Of a stretch of DNA of 64,000 nt, positions 39,849-47,822 are shown one piece after another. Location of the stretch: assembly GCA_965221185.1 (NCBI GenBank), contig OZ244866.1, forward strand, positions 1,178,001-1,242,000, written 5' to 3'. Numbering within the stretch: the stretch's first letter is position 1; each line of letters starts with the position of its first letter. The translations under genes were made by a program, and so were the position numbers. Source of the stretch: Aldehydirespirator sp965221185 (GTDB lineage: Bacteria; Actinomycetota; Acidimicrobiia; Acidimicrobiales; Aldehydirespiratoraceae). The notes beneath the pieces are model-generated. The model was given only the letters and a program-made list of their open reading frames with translations, ran no database searches and was not told where the DNA came from.

Positions 39849-41150
39849 ATGCCATCGACGGCATTCGCCTCGTTCGGGCATCGCAGCTTCCGCTACTTCT
39901 GGTTCGGCGGGTTTGTGTCCAGTGCGGCCCGCTTCTTCCAGTATGTGGCCCTGCCCGTGGTGATTTGGGACCTGACCCACAGCCCGGGCTGGGTCGGCTT
40001 CGCTGGGTTCGCGCAATTTGCGTCCATGGCCCTGGTCGCTCCGTTATCAGGCGTGCTGGCCGACCATTACCCGAGGCGCAAGCTGCTGATGGTCTCTCAG
40101 TCCCTAATGGGCTTGGTGGGGGCAGTCATGGCGCTGGCCTGGATGCAGGGAGTGCGGTCGCCCGCCGCCTATGTGGCTCTGGCCGCGGCGTCGGGGCTGA
40201 CTGGGGGCCTCAACCTGCCCGCCTGGCAGGCCTTCGTCAGCGAGCTGGTGCCCAAGGATCTCCTTCTCAACGCGGTCACCTTGAACTCCGCTCAGTTCAA
40301 CAGCTCTCGCCTGGTTGGTCCGATGCTGGGAGGCATCACCGTGGCTACGGCTGGTCCGGCCGTCGCGTTCTGGGTAAGCGCGGCCGGATGCCTGGGGGTT
40401 ATAGCCGCGCTGGCGCGCATCGAGTCCCGCAAGACGGCCGCGACGGTTGGGGCTCTGAACATGCGGCTGATTCGCAACACGATGGCCGTGGCCCGGTATG
40501 TGCGCGCTCACCGCGGCCTAGTGGTGGCCTTCGCCGCCGCGGCGCTGATCGGGTCGGTCGGGCTGCCGATCCAGATGCTGAGCGTCGTCTTCGCCGAGGA
40601 CGTGTTCGATCGCGGACCGGGCGGATTCGGGATGATGCTCACCATGTGTGGCGTGGGCGCGGTCGCGGCCACACCGGTGGTGGCGTCGCTCGGAGGGCGA
40701 GTGCCGCGGTCTCGGATCCAGGGGGCGGCGCTCGTCATGTACGGCGCGGCCACCGTGGGCCTGGCTGTGGCGCCCACGTTCCTTTCCAGCCTGGCGTCGC
40801 TGGTGTTCATCGGGGCGGCCCACCTCACATCGGCCAGCGCGCTCAACACTGCGGTCCAACTCCAGGTGGACGAGCAGCGTCGCGCGCAGGTGCTGTCGCT
40901 GTATTTCATGGTGCTCATGTCGTCGAACCCGCTCGGACAGCTCGCGTTGGGCCAGCTGATCGAGCGGATCGGGGCCCGGCCCGCCTTCGGCGCATACGGC
41001 GCGGTGCTGCTGGGCGGAACGGCTTTGCTCTACCTCTCGGGCTGGCTGCGTCATCTGGACGTCGAGGTTGGGGAGTACTCCCCGGAGGTGGTGCCCGAGG
41101 TCCATCCCACCACCCCGTCGCCTCCCCGCCACCACCGAGAGGCGTCGTAG
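39849..41150 (+). CDS. Major facilitator superfamily transporter (drug/efflux type)
   Basis: A 433-residue membrane protein with about 10-12 hydrophobic helices. The loop between helices 2 and 3, GVLADHYPRRKLLMVSQ, is the MFS motif A. The overall pattern resembles MFS_3/enterobactin-exporter-like permeases (LPAWQAFVSELVPKDLLLNA, NSSRLVGPMLGG). Substrate unknown. The start fits the leaderless promoter. Copy E of the repeat lies between its stop and the convergent nuclease gene. Confidence 0.88.
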   Translation: MPSTAFASFGHRSFRYFWFGGFVSSAARFFQYVALPVVIWDLTHSPGWVGFAGFAQFASMALVAPLSGVLADHYPRRKLLMVSQSLMGLVGAVMALAWMQGVRSPAAYVALAAASGLTGGLNLPAWQAFVSELVPKDLLLNAVTLNSAQFNSSRLVGPMLGGITVATAGPAVAFWVSAAGCLGVIAALARIESRKTAATVGALNMRLIRNTMAVARYVRAHRGLVVAFAAAALIGSVGLPIQMLSVVFAEDVFDRGPGGFGMMLTMCGVGAVAATPVVASLGGRVPRSRIQGAALVMYGAATVGLAVAPTFLSSLASLVFIGAAHLTSASALNTAVQLQVDEQRRAQVLSLYFMVLMSSNPLGQLALGQLIERIGARPAFGAYGAVLLGGTALLYLSGWLRHLDVEVGEYSPEVVPEVHPTTPSPPRHHREAS

Positions 41151-41198
41151 AACGTGCGCGGATAGGTGGTGAGCGTGTCGCGGAGAGACGTTGTATTT

Positions 41199-41233
41199 CC
41201 CGCTCTTGTTCGCTGCGCTCACGAGCCGCTCGG
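41199..41233 (-). repeat. Dispersed 35-bp repeat, copy E (inverted)
   Basis: Same unit on the minus strand in the convergent gap between the MFS and RecB-like genes. Similarity to copy C extends beyond the core on both sides (roughly 41191-41254). Confidence 0.8.
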
Positions 41234-41301
41234 GACACGGCCTCGCTCAACGCCCGCTGAATTCGTCCATGAATCGCGGCCTATCCGCTCGGCCGCTTAG
41301 C

Positions 41302-42306
41302 TCACCAGGCGTCAGGATCGTCGTCCGAGGCTTGGTCGAGGTAGGCCCTGCCCTCGTCGCAGTCGGGCTGGACCGGGCACCAGCCGCAGGCCGGACCGGG
41401 CGCCACGGTCGCCGGGCGCTGGTGTGAGACCAGCTCGACGTAGCGATGGGCGCCGTCGACCACCCGCTCGGCGGCCGAGAGCAGCAGCTCCCGGTTGACC
41501 TCCTCGGAATGGATGCGGCCCTGGTCGAGGTAGTAGGTGGCCAGCAGGCGGGGCGGCAGGATCCGCAGGGCCTCGAGCAGGGCGTAGAAGCGGAGGTCCT
41601 CTCGGTGGGCGGGAGAGAACCCGCCCGTCTTGAAGTCGACGATCACCTTGCCGGCCACGGTCCCGTCGGGCTGGCCCAGCGCGAGGTCCGGCTTTCCCGA
41701 CAGCACGATCAGCCCGCCGTGCAGCGAGGCCCGTATCGGGCTCTCGGTCGTCGGCCTCCACGCTGGCTTGAGCCGCGGGAAGCACTCCAGGAACTGGGTC
41801 ATGGCCGCGCCGGCCCCGGCTCGCAACTCGGTCCGCTCGGTCTCGCCGCAGGCTTTCAGGTAGTCGCCGATGCTCTTGTCGGCATTCTGGAGGCTGGCCA
41901 GGGCCTCGTCCACCAGCGCCAGCGGGGCGGACTCGCCTCGCCAGTGCACCGACAGCTCGATCGCCTTGTGCATGACCGTGCCCCGGGCGGTGGGCGGCGA
42001 CCACTCGAACGGCTCGGAGCGCTCGGCCATGAACTTCCGCTCGCATCCGAGCACCTGCGTCAGCATGAACTTGCTCAAGAAGAGGATGTCGTCGTCGAAT
42101 GCGTCGGATTCGATGCGCTCCACCAGCGGCTCCAGACGGTCCTCAAGCCCGGCGCGCAGTTCGTCGCGCAGGGCGGGTTCGAACTCGGGACGAGTCCCCT
42201 TCGGGGCCCCGAGCAGGCTCACCACCTCCTGCTGGGCCGGGTTGTAGTCGTCGGCGTGCATGGGGCTCGGGGCCGGCTCCTGCGAGTGGGGAGGGGCTCG
42301 TGTCAC
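41302..42306 (-). CDS. PD-(D/E)XK nuclease, RecB/Cas4-like with probable Fe-S cluster
   Basis: A 334-residue RecB-family exonuclease. ARGTVMHKAIEL carries the conserved His, LSGKPDLAL the Asp, and VIVDFKTGGFS the D-x-K of the PD-(D/E)XK core. A Cys in VLGCERKF and three in CGWCPVQPDCDEG form the four-cysteine iron-sulfur pattern of AddB/Cas4-type nucleases. Start GTG 42306 or ATG 42261, the latter giving MHADDYNPAQQEVV. A TATCGT on the minus strand at 42318-42323 may be its -10. There are no CRISPR or helicase genes nearby. Confidence 0.82.
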   Translation of the reverse strand: MTRAPPHSQEPAPSPMHADDYNPAQQEVVSLLGAPKGTRPEFEPALRDELRAGLEDRLEPLVERIESDAFDDDILFLSKFMLTQVLGCERKFMAERSEPFEWSPPTARGTVMHKAIELSVHWRGESAPLALVDEALASLQNADKSIGDYLKACGETERTELRAGAGAAMTQFLECFPRLKPAWRPTTESPIRASLHGGLIVLSGKPDLALGQPDGTVAGKVIVDFKTGGFSPAHREDLRFYALLEALRILPPRLLATYYLDQGRIHSEEVNRELLLSAAERVVDGAHRYVELVSHQRPATVAPGPACGWCPVQPDCDEGRAYLDQASDDDPDAW

Positions 42307-42329
42307 ACCCCGGCGCGACGATAGCTCCC

Positions 42330-42707
42330 ATGGGAATCACATCGCTCGACTTCGGCTTGGCGGCTCGCTCGCTGGGCCGGGCCGCCCGCCTGCGCGGCCT
42401 GGTCGTGCCGGTGTTCGCCAGCCCGCCGTCCCGCCCCGACCTCGACCGGTCCATCCGCCGCCGCAACGGATCGCCGGTGGTGTCGGTCCGCCTGCAGCGT
42501 CGGCCCCGGGGGGCGGTGCTGGCCGACATGGTCGAGGGGATAGTCGTGACCAACTACCTCACGGGCGCCCGAGCGGACCTTGCCCGCTCCGCCCTGTGGC
42601 TGGCGGTCGACGCCGACGCCGCGGACGCTGGCGAACTCACTGCCCGGACCGAGCCCGCCACCTCTGTCCCAACTGCGCCTGCCCGGACCGATGCGGCTGC
42701 AGCGTAG
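42330..42707 (+). CDS. Conserved hypothetical protein
   Basis: A 125-residue protein divergent from the RecB-like gene, 23 bases apart. LAARSLGRAARLRGLVVPVF and the DLDRSIRRRNGSPVVSVRLQ segment suggest a small alpha/beta basic protein, with a low-complexity Thr/Ala tail. No family recognised. Base composition is that of the chromosome, unlike the A/T-rich region after it. Confidence 0.55.
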   Translation: MGITSLDFGLAARSLGRAARLRGLVVPVFASPPSRPDLDRSIRRRNGSPVVSVRLQRRPRGAVLADMVEGIVVTNYLTGARADLARSALWLAVDADAADAGELTARTEPATSVPTAPARTDAAAA

Positions 42708-42762
42708 CTGATGATCTAAACAGAGTATACTGAAAACTACTGCAACAATATGTAATAGATGA

Positions 42763-42989
42763 GTGATCATTGAGCCCAGCGCTCGCAAGCACGGCATTCG
42801 GGACGCTGACATGCGGCATGCCTTCCGGTACCACTGGCGTCGCATTGAGACCGACGATGTGGACGTGACCATGTACATCGGTCCCTCGACTACGAGCCGC
42901 TGGAGATCGTCGTTCTTTGCGACGAAGACGGCACGGCTATCATTCACGCAATGGTCGCACGAAGGAGTTCTTGGAGGCGTAGCCAATGA
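42763..42989 (+). pseudogene. Frameshifted toxin-like gene
   Basis: The first frame (GTG 42763) reads IEPSARKHGIRDADMRHAFR and VTMYIGPS, typical of a small actinobacterial toxin-like family related to BrnT. The continuation DYEPLEIVVLCDEDG then IIHAMVARR is in the next frame. A single missing base near 42883-42888 would join them. The second frame ends at 42989 in an ATGA overlap with the next ORF, the expected operon junction. A/T-rich upstream sequence (TATACT near 42726) looks like a promoter. It could also be a sequencing error. Confidence 0.55.
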
Positions 42990-43159
42990 GCAAGTCCAGG
43001 GCCGAGCGACTAGAGGCGTTTGAGAGGTGGGCGGACCGCGTGCAACCCAGCGAGTTGAGAGTCGCCGATCGTTCGCAGGAGATCGTCGACAAGTTTGACG
43101 ACGGCGCGGAGGCAATCAGCGAGACTAAGGAACCGCCGAGCACGCCCCTCGCGGGGTAG
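42986..43159 (+). CDS. Small partner protein of the toxin-like gene
   Basis: A 57-residue protein, MSKSRAERLEAFERWADRVQ followed by an acidic middle (IVDKFDDGAEAI) and a short tail. GGAGG lies nine bases before the ATG. Its position after a toxin-like gene with a four-base overlap, and its size and charge, suggest an antitoxin, but no family is certain. Confidence 0.5.
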   Translation: MSKSRAERLEAFERWADRVQPSELRVADRSQEIVDKFDDGAEAISETKEPPSTPLAG

Positions 43160-43308
43160 CTGTGAAAGGCCTGCGCCACCTTGCATTAGGCCGCGCAGGC
43201 AAACATGTCGACGGTCAGCAGTAGTCAGCTGGGCTCCTGTCTGGCCGTCACGGCTTCGAGTGCTGTCGGGAGGTTCGGCGAGCCCGATGGCGGTACCGTG
43301 GCAGCAGT

Positions 43309-43392
43309 GCCCGGGTGGCGCAACTGGCAGACGCGGCCCGCTTAAAACGGGCTGTCCTAACGGGCGTGTGGGTTCGAGTCCCACCCCGGGCA
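43309..43392 (+). tRNA. tRNA-Leu (TAA anticodon)
   Basis: A class II tRNA: acceptor GCCCGGG/CCCGGGC, anticodon stem GCCCG/CGGGC with loop CTTAAAA (anticodon TAA), a long variable arm, and T arm GTGGG-TTCGAGT-CCCAC. Discriminator A. CCA not encoded. Confidence 0.93.
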
Positions 43393-43435
43393 CGGCACAC
43401 ATCGTTCGTATTCTTCAAGCTTCAAGGAGGGCCTG

Positions 43436-44305
43436 ATGGCCGATTGCGCATTCGTCGGGCTGGGGGTGATGGGCTATCCGATGGCGGGCCACCTGGTCTC
43501 GGCCGGCCACCAGGTCACGATCTACAACCGCACCGCGTCAAGGGCCGAGGCCTGGGTGGGAGAGCACAGAGGCAGAGCTGCTCCGACTCCCGCCGGCGCG
43601 GCCGCTGGGGCCGAGTTCGTGTTCGTGTGCGTAGGCAACGACGACGATGTCCGCTCGGTGACCACCGACGTCGCGGGGGTGCTGGAGGCGATGGCTCCCG
43701 GGTCGGTCCTGGTCGACCACACCACTGCGTCGGCCGATCTTGCCCAGGAGCTGCACGCGGCCGCCGGCGAACGGGGCGTCGGGTTCGTGGATGCGCCCAT
43801 CTCGGGTGGCCAGGCTGGCGCGGAGAACGGCGCGCTCACAGTGATGTGCGGCGGCGACCCAGTCGACTTCGACCGGGCCGAGCCGGTGATCTCGGCCTAT
43901 GCCAAGGCCGTGACGCTGCTGGGCGGGCCCGGCAGCGGCCAGCGCACCAAGATGGTCAACCAGATCTGCATCGCGGGGCTGGTCCAGGGTCTGGCCGAGG
44001 GGATCGACTTCGCCCGCCGGGCCGGGCTCGACGTGGACCAGGTCATCGACACCATCTCGCAGGGAGCGGCGGGGTCGTGGCAGATGGCCAACCGGGGAGT
44101 GACCATGGCTCGGCGAGAGTTCGATTTCGGTTTCGCCCTCGACTGGATGCGCAAGGATTTAGCCATCTGCTTCGCGGAGGCCGAGCGGATCGGCGCCACC
44201 CTGCCGCTCACCGCGGTGATCGACCAGTTCTACGCCCGCCTCCAGCGCCAGGGCCACGGCCGCTGGGACACCAGCTCGCTCATCGAGCTGTTGTTGGACG
44301 GATGA
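43436..44305 (+). CDS. NAD(P)-dependent beta-hydroxyacid dehydrogenase (3-hydroxyisobutyrate dehydrogenase family)
   Basis: A 289-residue dehydrogenase. FVGLGVMGYPMAGHLVSAGH is the N-terminal dinucleotide-binding loop. VDAPISGGQAGAENG is the substrate-binding motif, and GSGQRTKMVNQICIAG contains the catalytic Lys. It oxidises a short beta-hydroxy acid such as hydroxyisobutyrate or tartronate semialdehyde; the exact substrate is not clear. A good ribosome-binding site (AGGAGG, seven bases before the ATG) sets the start. It begins 43 bases after tRNA-Leu. Confidence 0.9.
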   Translation: MADCAFVGLGVMGYPMAGHLVSAGHQVTIYNRTASRAEAWVGEHRGRAAPTPAGAAAGAEFVFVCVGNDDDVRSVTTDVAGVLEAMAPGSVLVDHTTASADLAQELHAAAGERGVGFVDAPISGGQAGAENGALTVMCGGDPVDFDRAEPVISAYAKAVTLLGGPGSGQRTKMVNQICIAGLVQGLAEGIDFARRAGLDVDQVIDTISQGAAGSWQMANRGVTMARREFDFGFALDWMRKDLAICFAEAERIGATLPLTAVIDQFYARLQRQGHGRWDTSSLIELLLDG

Positions 44306-44387
44306 GCTGCCGCGCTGGGGCGAGCGGTGCAGGCAGCCGCGGCACCCGTCTCCGGTGCGGGCGCCCGGTGAGCGACTGAGTCGGATC

Positions 44388-44774
44388 ATGGTCCGGGGCT
44401 TCCGGCTGCTGCCGGTCGGAGTCGCCGTGGTGGTCGGTGTCCTGGTGGTGCCAGGGCCTTTCGATTTCTTTGTGCTGCTGGCCTTGTTGTTTGTGGCGGG
44501 CTGTCTGTCACCCGACCGTCCGGTCGCTGCGGCCACCGCCATTTCTGCGGTGTTTCTCCTCCCTTGCTCGGTCCTGCTGGCCGTCGCCGGAGCTTCCTGG
44601 ATCATCGGCGGCTGGCATGGCACCTACCCACTGAGGTTCGAATTCGCACCGGCGACGGGTCTCGTAGTTGGGGACCTCGTCGTGCAGCTGTTCTACACCT
44701 GGGGGTGGGCAGTTGTTGCGGCCTACATGGGCGCAGGCACAGTCCTTCGCCGACGCATCCGAGCCGCTGGCTAG
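44388..44774 (+). CDS. Small integral membrane protein, unknown
   Basis: A 128-residue protein from ATG 44388 (GTG 44355 would add 11) with about three to four hydrophobic helices (LLPVGVAVVVGVLVV, FFVLLALLFVAGCL, AVFLLPCSVLLAVAGASWII, and a C-terminal one). Short basic ends suggest cytoplasmic termini. No family recognised. Its stop lies 33 bases from the end of the convergent superoxide dismutase gene. Confidence 0.5.
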   Translation: MVRGFRLLPVGVAVVVGVLVVPGPFDFFVLLALLFVAGCLSPDRPVAAATAISAVFLLPCSVLLAVAGASWIIGGWHGTYPLRFEFAPATGLVVGDLVVQLFYTWGWAVVAAYMGAGTVLRRRIRAAG

Positions 44775-44807
44775 CTGGGCATCCGTTGCCGCAGCTCCAG
44801 CGGGCCT

Positions 44808-45404
44808 CTAGCCGGCGAGAAGGGCGAAGTTGGCTGAGGCGAACTCCCAGTTGATGAGATACTCGATGAAGGCCTCGACGTAGGCGGCCCGGGCGTTCTG
44901 GTAGTCGAGATAGTAGGCGTGCTCCCACACGTCGATGGTCAGCAGAGCCCGCTGTCCGTGCCGCAGGGGCGTGACGGCGTCGTCGGTGCTCACAATGCTC
45001 AAGCCGTCGTCGCCTGCGACGAGCCACGTCCAGCCCGAAGCGAAGTTCCCCACCGCGGCCGCCGCAAACTGAGTGTTGAAAGCATCGAGAGAGCCGAAGC
45101 TCCGTTCCAGCGAGGCAAGCAGCTCGCCTGAAGGCGCCTCGAAGCCGCCCGGGCTCATCGAGTCCCAGTAGAAGGCGTGGTTCCAAGCCTGGGCCGCGTT
45201 GTTGAACAGCGCCGACGGCATGTCGCATCCGGTCACGATGTCCTCCAGGGAGGCGTCCTCGTGGGCGGTGCCCGCGATCATGCCGTTGAGGTTGGCCACG
45301 TAGCCGGCGTGGTGGCGGCCGTAGTGGAAGCTCATGGTGCGCTCGGAGATGTGGGGCGCCAGCCCGTCGAGCGGGTAGGGGAGAGGGGCATGCTCGATCG
45401 TCAT
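44808..45404 (-). CDS. sodB: Superoxide dismutase, Fe/Mn family (probably Fe type)
   Basis: Converts superoxide to peroxide and oxygen. A 198-residue protein with LDGLAPHISERTMSFHYGRH (first His ligand and helix), NNAAQAWNHAFYWDSMSPGG (second His, with a Gln at a position that favours Fe-type enzymes) and LLTIDVWEHAYYLDYQNAR (Asp and last His). The start at 45404 gives MTIEHAPLPYPLDGL. A TATATT about 45 bases upstream may be its -10, with GGAAAG between. Confidence 0.92.
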   Translation of the reverse strand: MTIEHAPLPYPLDGLAPHISERTMSFHYGRHHAGYVANLNGMIAGTAHEDASLEDIVTGCDMPSALFNNAAQAWNHAFYWDSMSPGGFEAPSGELLASLERSFGSLDAFNTQFAAAAVGNFASGWTWLVAGDDGLSIVSTDDAVTPLRHGQRALLTIDVWEHAYYLDYQNARAAYVEAFIEYLINWEFASANFALLAG

Positions 45405-45468
45405 CGCGGGCGCGTTCTTTCCAAGCGGGGTAGCGGGGGGACAACCCGAATATACGCAGGGCCGGCGA

Positions 45469-46347
45469 TCAACCGGCGAACAGATTGGTGGGCAGGCCCA
45501 CCGCGTCGACGTCGGCTGCGAACAACGCCCCCGAGTTGGGCTCGCCTTCGGTGTCGACGCCTGCGATCGAGTCCCGTGCGGTGGTGATGTAGAGGGTGTC
45601 GAGGTCGGGGCCGCCGAAGCAGCAACAGGTTGTCTGGGGCGCGCCCGGAGTGACCACCGCCTCGAGCTTCTCGCCCTCGGGCGAGAAGCGCTGCACGTGG
45701 TAGCCGCCGAACATCGCAACCCACAGGCAGCCCTCGGCGTCCATCGTCATCCCGTCGGGCCCGCCGGTGCTGCCGTCGAAGGTGAGGAACGGGCGCCGCC
45801 CCTCGATCTCGCCGGTGCCGGGGTCGTAGTCGAAGCGGTCCACCCGGAACGTCAGCGTGTCGATGTAGTACATCGTGGACAGGTCCGGGCTCCAGCCCAT
45901 GCCGTTGGAGATCATCACGTCGCCGAGAACCCGCCGGGCCGTCCCGTCGCCGTCCACCCGGTGCAGCGCCGCCACCGGGGCTCCGGGCTCGGTATTGCTC
46001 ATCGTGCCCTGGAACAGCCGCCCTCGCGGGTCGACTGCACCGTCGTTGGCCCGGTTCGACTCGGGCTCGCCCGGAAGTGCGATGACGGTCTCGATGGCCC
46101 CCACCCGGTCCGTGAGTGTCACCGTGTTGCCCAGACCCAGGGCGAGACCCCCGCCGGTGCGAGGTTCGGCGTTGCCCACGGACTCGGTGTATCGCCACAC
46201 CCCGACCGGCTGGCCTGAGGCGTGGTCGAAGCGATGCACGGCCTGACCGTTGATGTCCACCCAGACGAGCAGGTCCTCCACCGGCGACCACACGCATCCC
46301 TCGCCCAGAGCGGCCTCGGCGGCGTGCACGACTTCGGCATTGATCAT
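45469..46347 (-). CDS. SMP-30/gluconolactonase family lactonase
   Basis: A 292-residue six-bladed beta-propeller hydrolase of the SMP-30/regucalcin family. LGEGCVWSPVEDLLVWVDIN has the metal-binding Glu; RANDGAVDPRGRLFQGTM, ISNGMGWSPDLSTMYYIDT and GGPDGMTMDAEGCLWVAMFG hold the Asn and Asp ligands. It probably opens sugar lactones. Cys-rich TTCCCFGGP near the end is an unusual local feature. GTG 46353 would add two residues. Divergent from the amidohydrolase operon; the 260 bases between contain no gene I can support. Confidence 0.87.
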   Translation of the reverse strand: MINAEVVHAAEAALGEGCVWSPVEDLLVWVDINGQAVHRFDHASGQPVGVWRYTESVGNAEPRTGGGLALGLGNTVTLTDRVGAIETVIALPGEPESNRANDGAVDPRGRLFQGTMSNTEPGAPVAALHRVDGDGTARRVLGDVMISNGMGWSPDLSTMYYIDTLTFRVDRFDYDPGTGEIEGRRPFLTFDGSTGGPDGMTMDAEGCLWVAMFGGYHVQRFSPEGEKLEAVVTPGAPQTTCCCFGGPDLDTLYITTARDSIAGVDTEGEPNSGALFAADVDAVGLPTNLFAG

Positions 46348-46610
46348 CGTCACGCCTCAGTGCTGGCGGGCGGCGCAGCTCAAATGCACGGCCACGAACG
46401 TCGCAGGATGGATGAGGATCACGTCGGCGTCGAGCCGGGTGCGCATGTCAACCGAGACCATGGTCGCTCCGAACTATCTGCGGGGCTGTCAGCGTACACT
46501 TCGAGCTACAACCGAGTGCGATGACGAAGCGGGGCAGTCGGCGTATAGCAGGCGATTGAGCGCCTGCCTGCAGGGGCGCCGAGATGGGCCGAGATGAGGA
46601 GCATCAACCC

Positions 46611-47822
46611 ATGAGCGAGACACGAGAGGGCTCGCCGGAGCGCTACACGATCATCTCGTCGGACTGCCATGCGGGCGGGAACATGGCCGCCTACGAGGAG
46701 TACCTCGACCAGGCCTGGCGCGACGAGTTCCAGGCCTGGCGGGGCGCCTACCGCAACCCCTACCGGGATCTTCAGGACGACGGTCGCTCCCGCAACTGGG
46801 ACGACGAGCGGCGCCTTGGCGAACAGTACGCCGACGGCGTCGTGGCCGAGATCACCTTCCCCAACACGGTTCCGCCCTTCTATCCCACCGGAGCGCTGGT
46901 GGCCCGCCCGCCGTCGGATAGGGCCGACTACGAGCGGCGCTTCGCAGGGATCACCGCCCACAACCGCTGGCTGCGCGACTGGTGCGCCCGCTACCCCGAC
47001 CAGCGCCGCGGCCTGCCCCAGATCTTCGCCGAGGACATAGACGACGCGGTCGCCACCCTCGAATGGGTCGCGGCGGAGGGGTTCCGCAGCTTCCTGCTGC
47101 CCCATGTCCCGCCCGACAGCGATCTGCCCGGCTACTGGGATCCGCGCTGGGACCGGCTGTGGGCCGCGGCCGCCGACCTCGACCTGATCATGACCCAGCA
47201 CGGCGGCAACGGCGGCCCCGACTACGGCAAGGCCCCCGCGGCGGGGGTGATCTTCTTGATCGAGGTGCCGTTCTATTCGCACCGCAACCTCGCCCACCTG
47301 ATCATGTCGGGGGTGTTCGAGCGCTTCCCGAAACTGCGCTACGTGATGACCGAGCAGGGCGTGGCCTGGTTGGTGGAGGAGCTGCGCCGCATGGACGGCT
47401 ATCACCGCCAGATGCGCGCCGGGCGGGTCGGCGAGCTGGGCTTCGCGGCCGACGTCGTGCTGCCGCTGAAGCCGACGGAGTACTTCGACCGCAACGTGTG
47501 GATCGGGGCCAGCTTCCCGTCGCCGGGAGAGGCGGCCGCCATGCGCACCGTCGGAGTGCACAAGGTGATGTGGGGCAGCGACTATCCCCATCACGAGGGC
47601 ACCTACCCGTACTCGCTGGAGAGCCTCCAGCGGGCCTTCAGCGACTGGAGCGAGGCCGACATGCGGGCCGTGCTCGGCACCAACGCGGCCGCGCTGTACG
47701 GCTTCGACCTCGAGCGGCTCTCCCCGCTGGCCGCAGAGCACGGGCCCACCGTGGAGCAGGTGGCCACCCCGCTGGCGGAGGTCCCGGCCAAGGCCACCAG
47801 CCCCGCCTTCTTCAAGCCGTGA
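46611..47822 (+). CDS. Amidohydrolase family metal-dependent hydrolase
   Basis: A 403-residue amidohydrolase_2 (ACMSD-like) TIM barrel. IISSDCHAGG at the N-terminus is a D-x-H form of the first metal site; LIMTQHGGNGGPDYGK supplies a His, and KVMWGSDYPHHEGTYPYSLE the distal Asp, as in ACMSD-type decarboxylases and related hydrolases. GAGGAG precedes the ATG at 46611. The stop overlaps the sulfatase GTG, so the two are coupled. The family often acts on aromatic or cyclic carboxylates. Confidence 0.85.
   Translation: MSETREGSPERYTIISSDCHAGGNMAAYEEYLDQAWRDEFQAWRGAYRNPYRDLQDDGRSRNWDDERRLGEQYADGVVAEITFPNTVPPFYPTGALVARPPSDRADYERRFAGITAHNRWLRDWCARYPDQRRGLPQIFAEDIDDAVATLEWVAAEGFRSFLLPHVPPDSDLPGYWDPRWDRLWAAAADLDLIMTQHGGNGGPDYGKAPAAGVIFLIEVPFYSHRNLAHLIMSGVFERFPKLRYVMTEQGVAWLVEELRRMDGYHRQMRAGRVGELGFAADVVLPLKPTEYFDRNVWIGASFPSPGEAAAMRTVGVHKVMWGSDYPHHEGTYPYSLESLQRAFSDWSEADMRAVLGTNAAALYGFDLERLSPLAAEHGPTVEQVATPLAEVPAKATSPAFFKP

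Noticed and set aside
41302..42306. Cas4 of a CRISPR system
   Set aside because: The nuclease and Fe-S pattern fit, but there is no array or cas gene nearby; the sequence suits a stand-alone RecB-like nuclease equally well.
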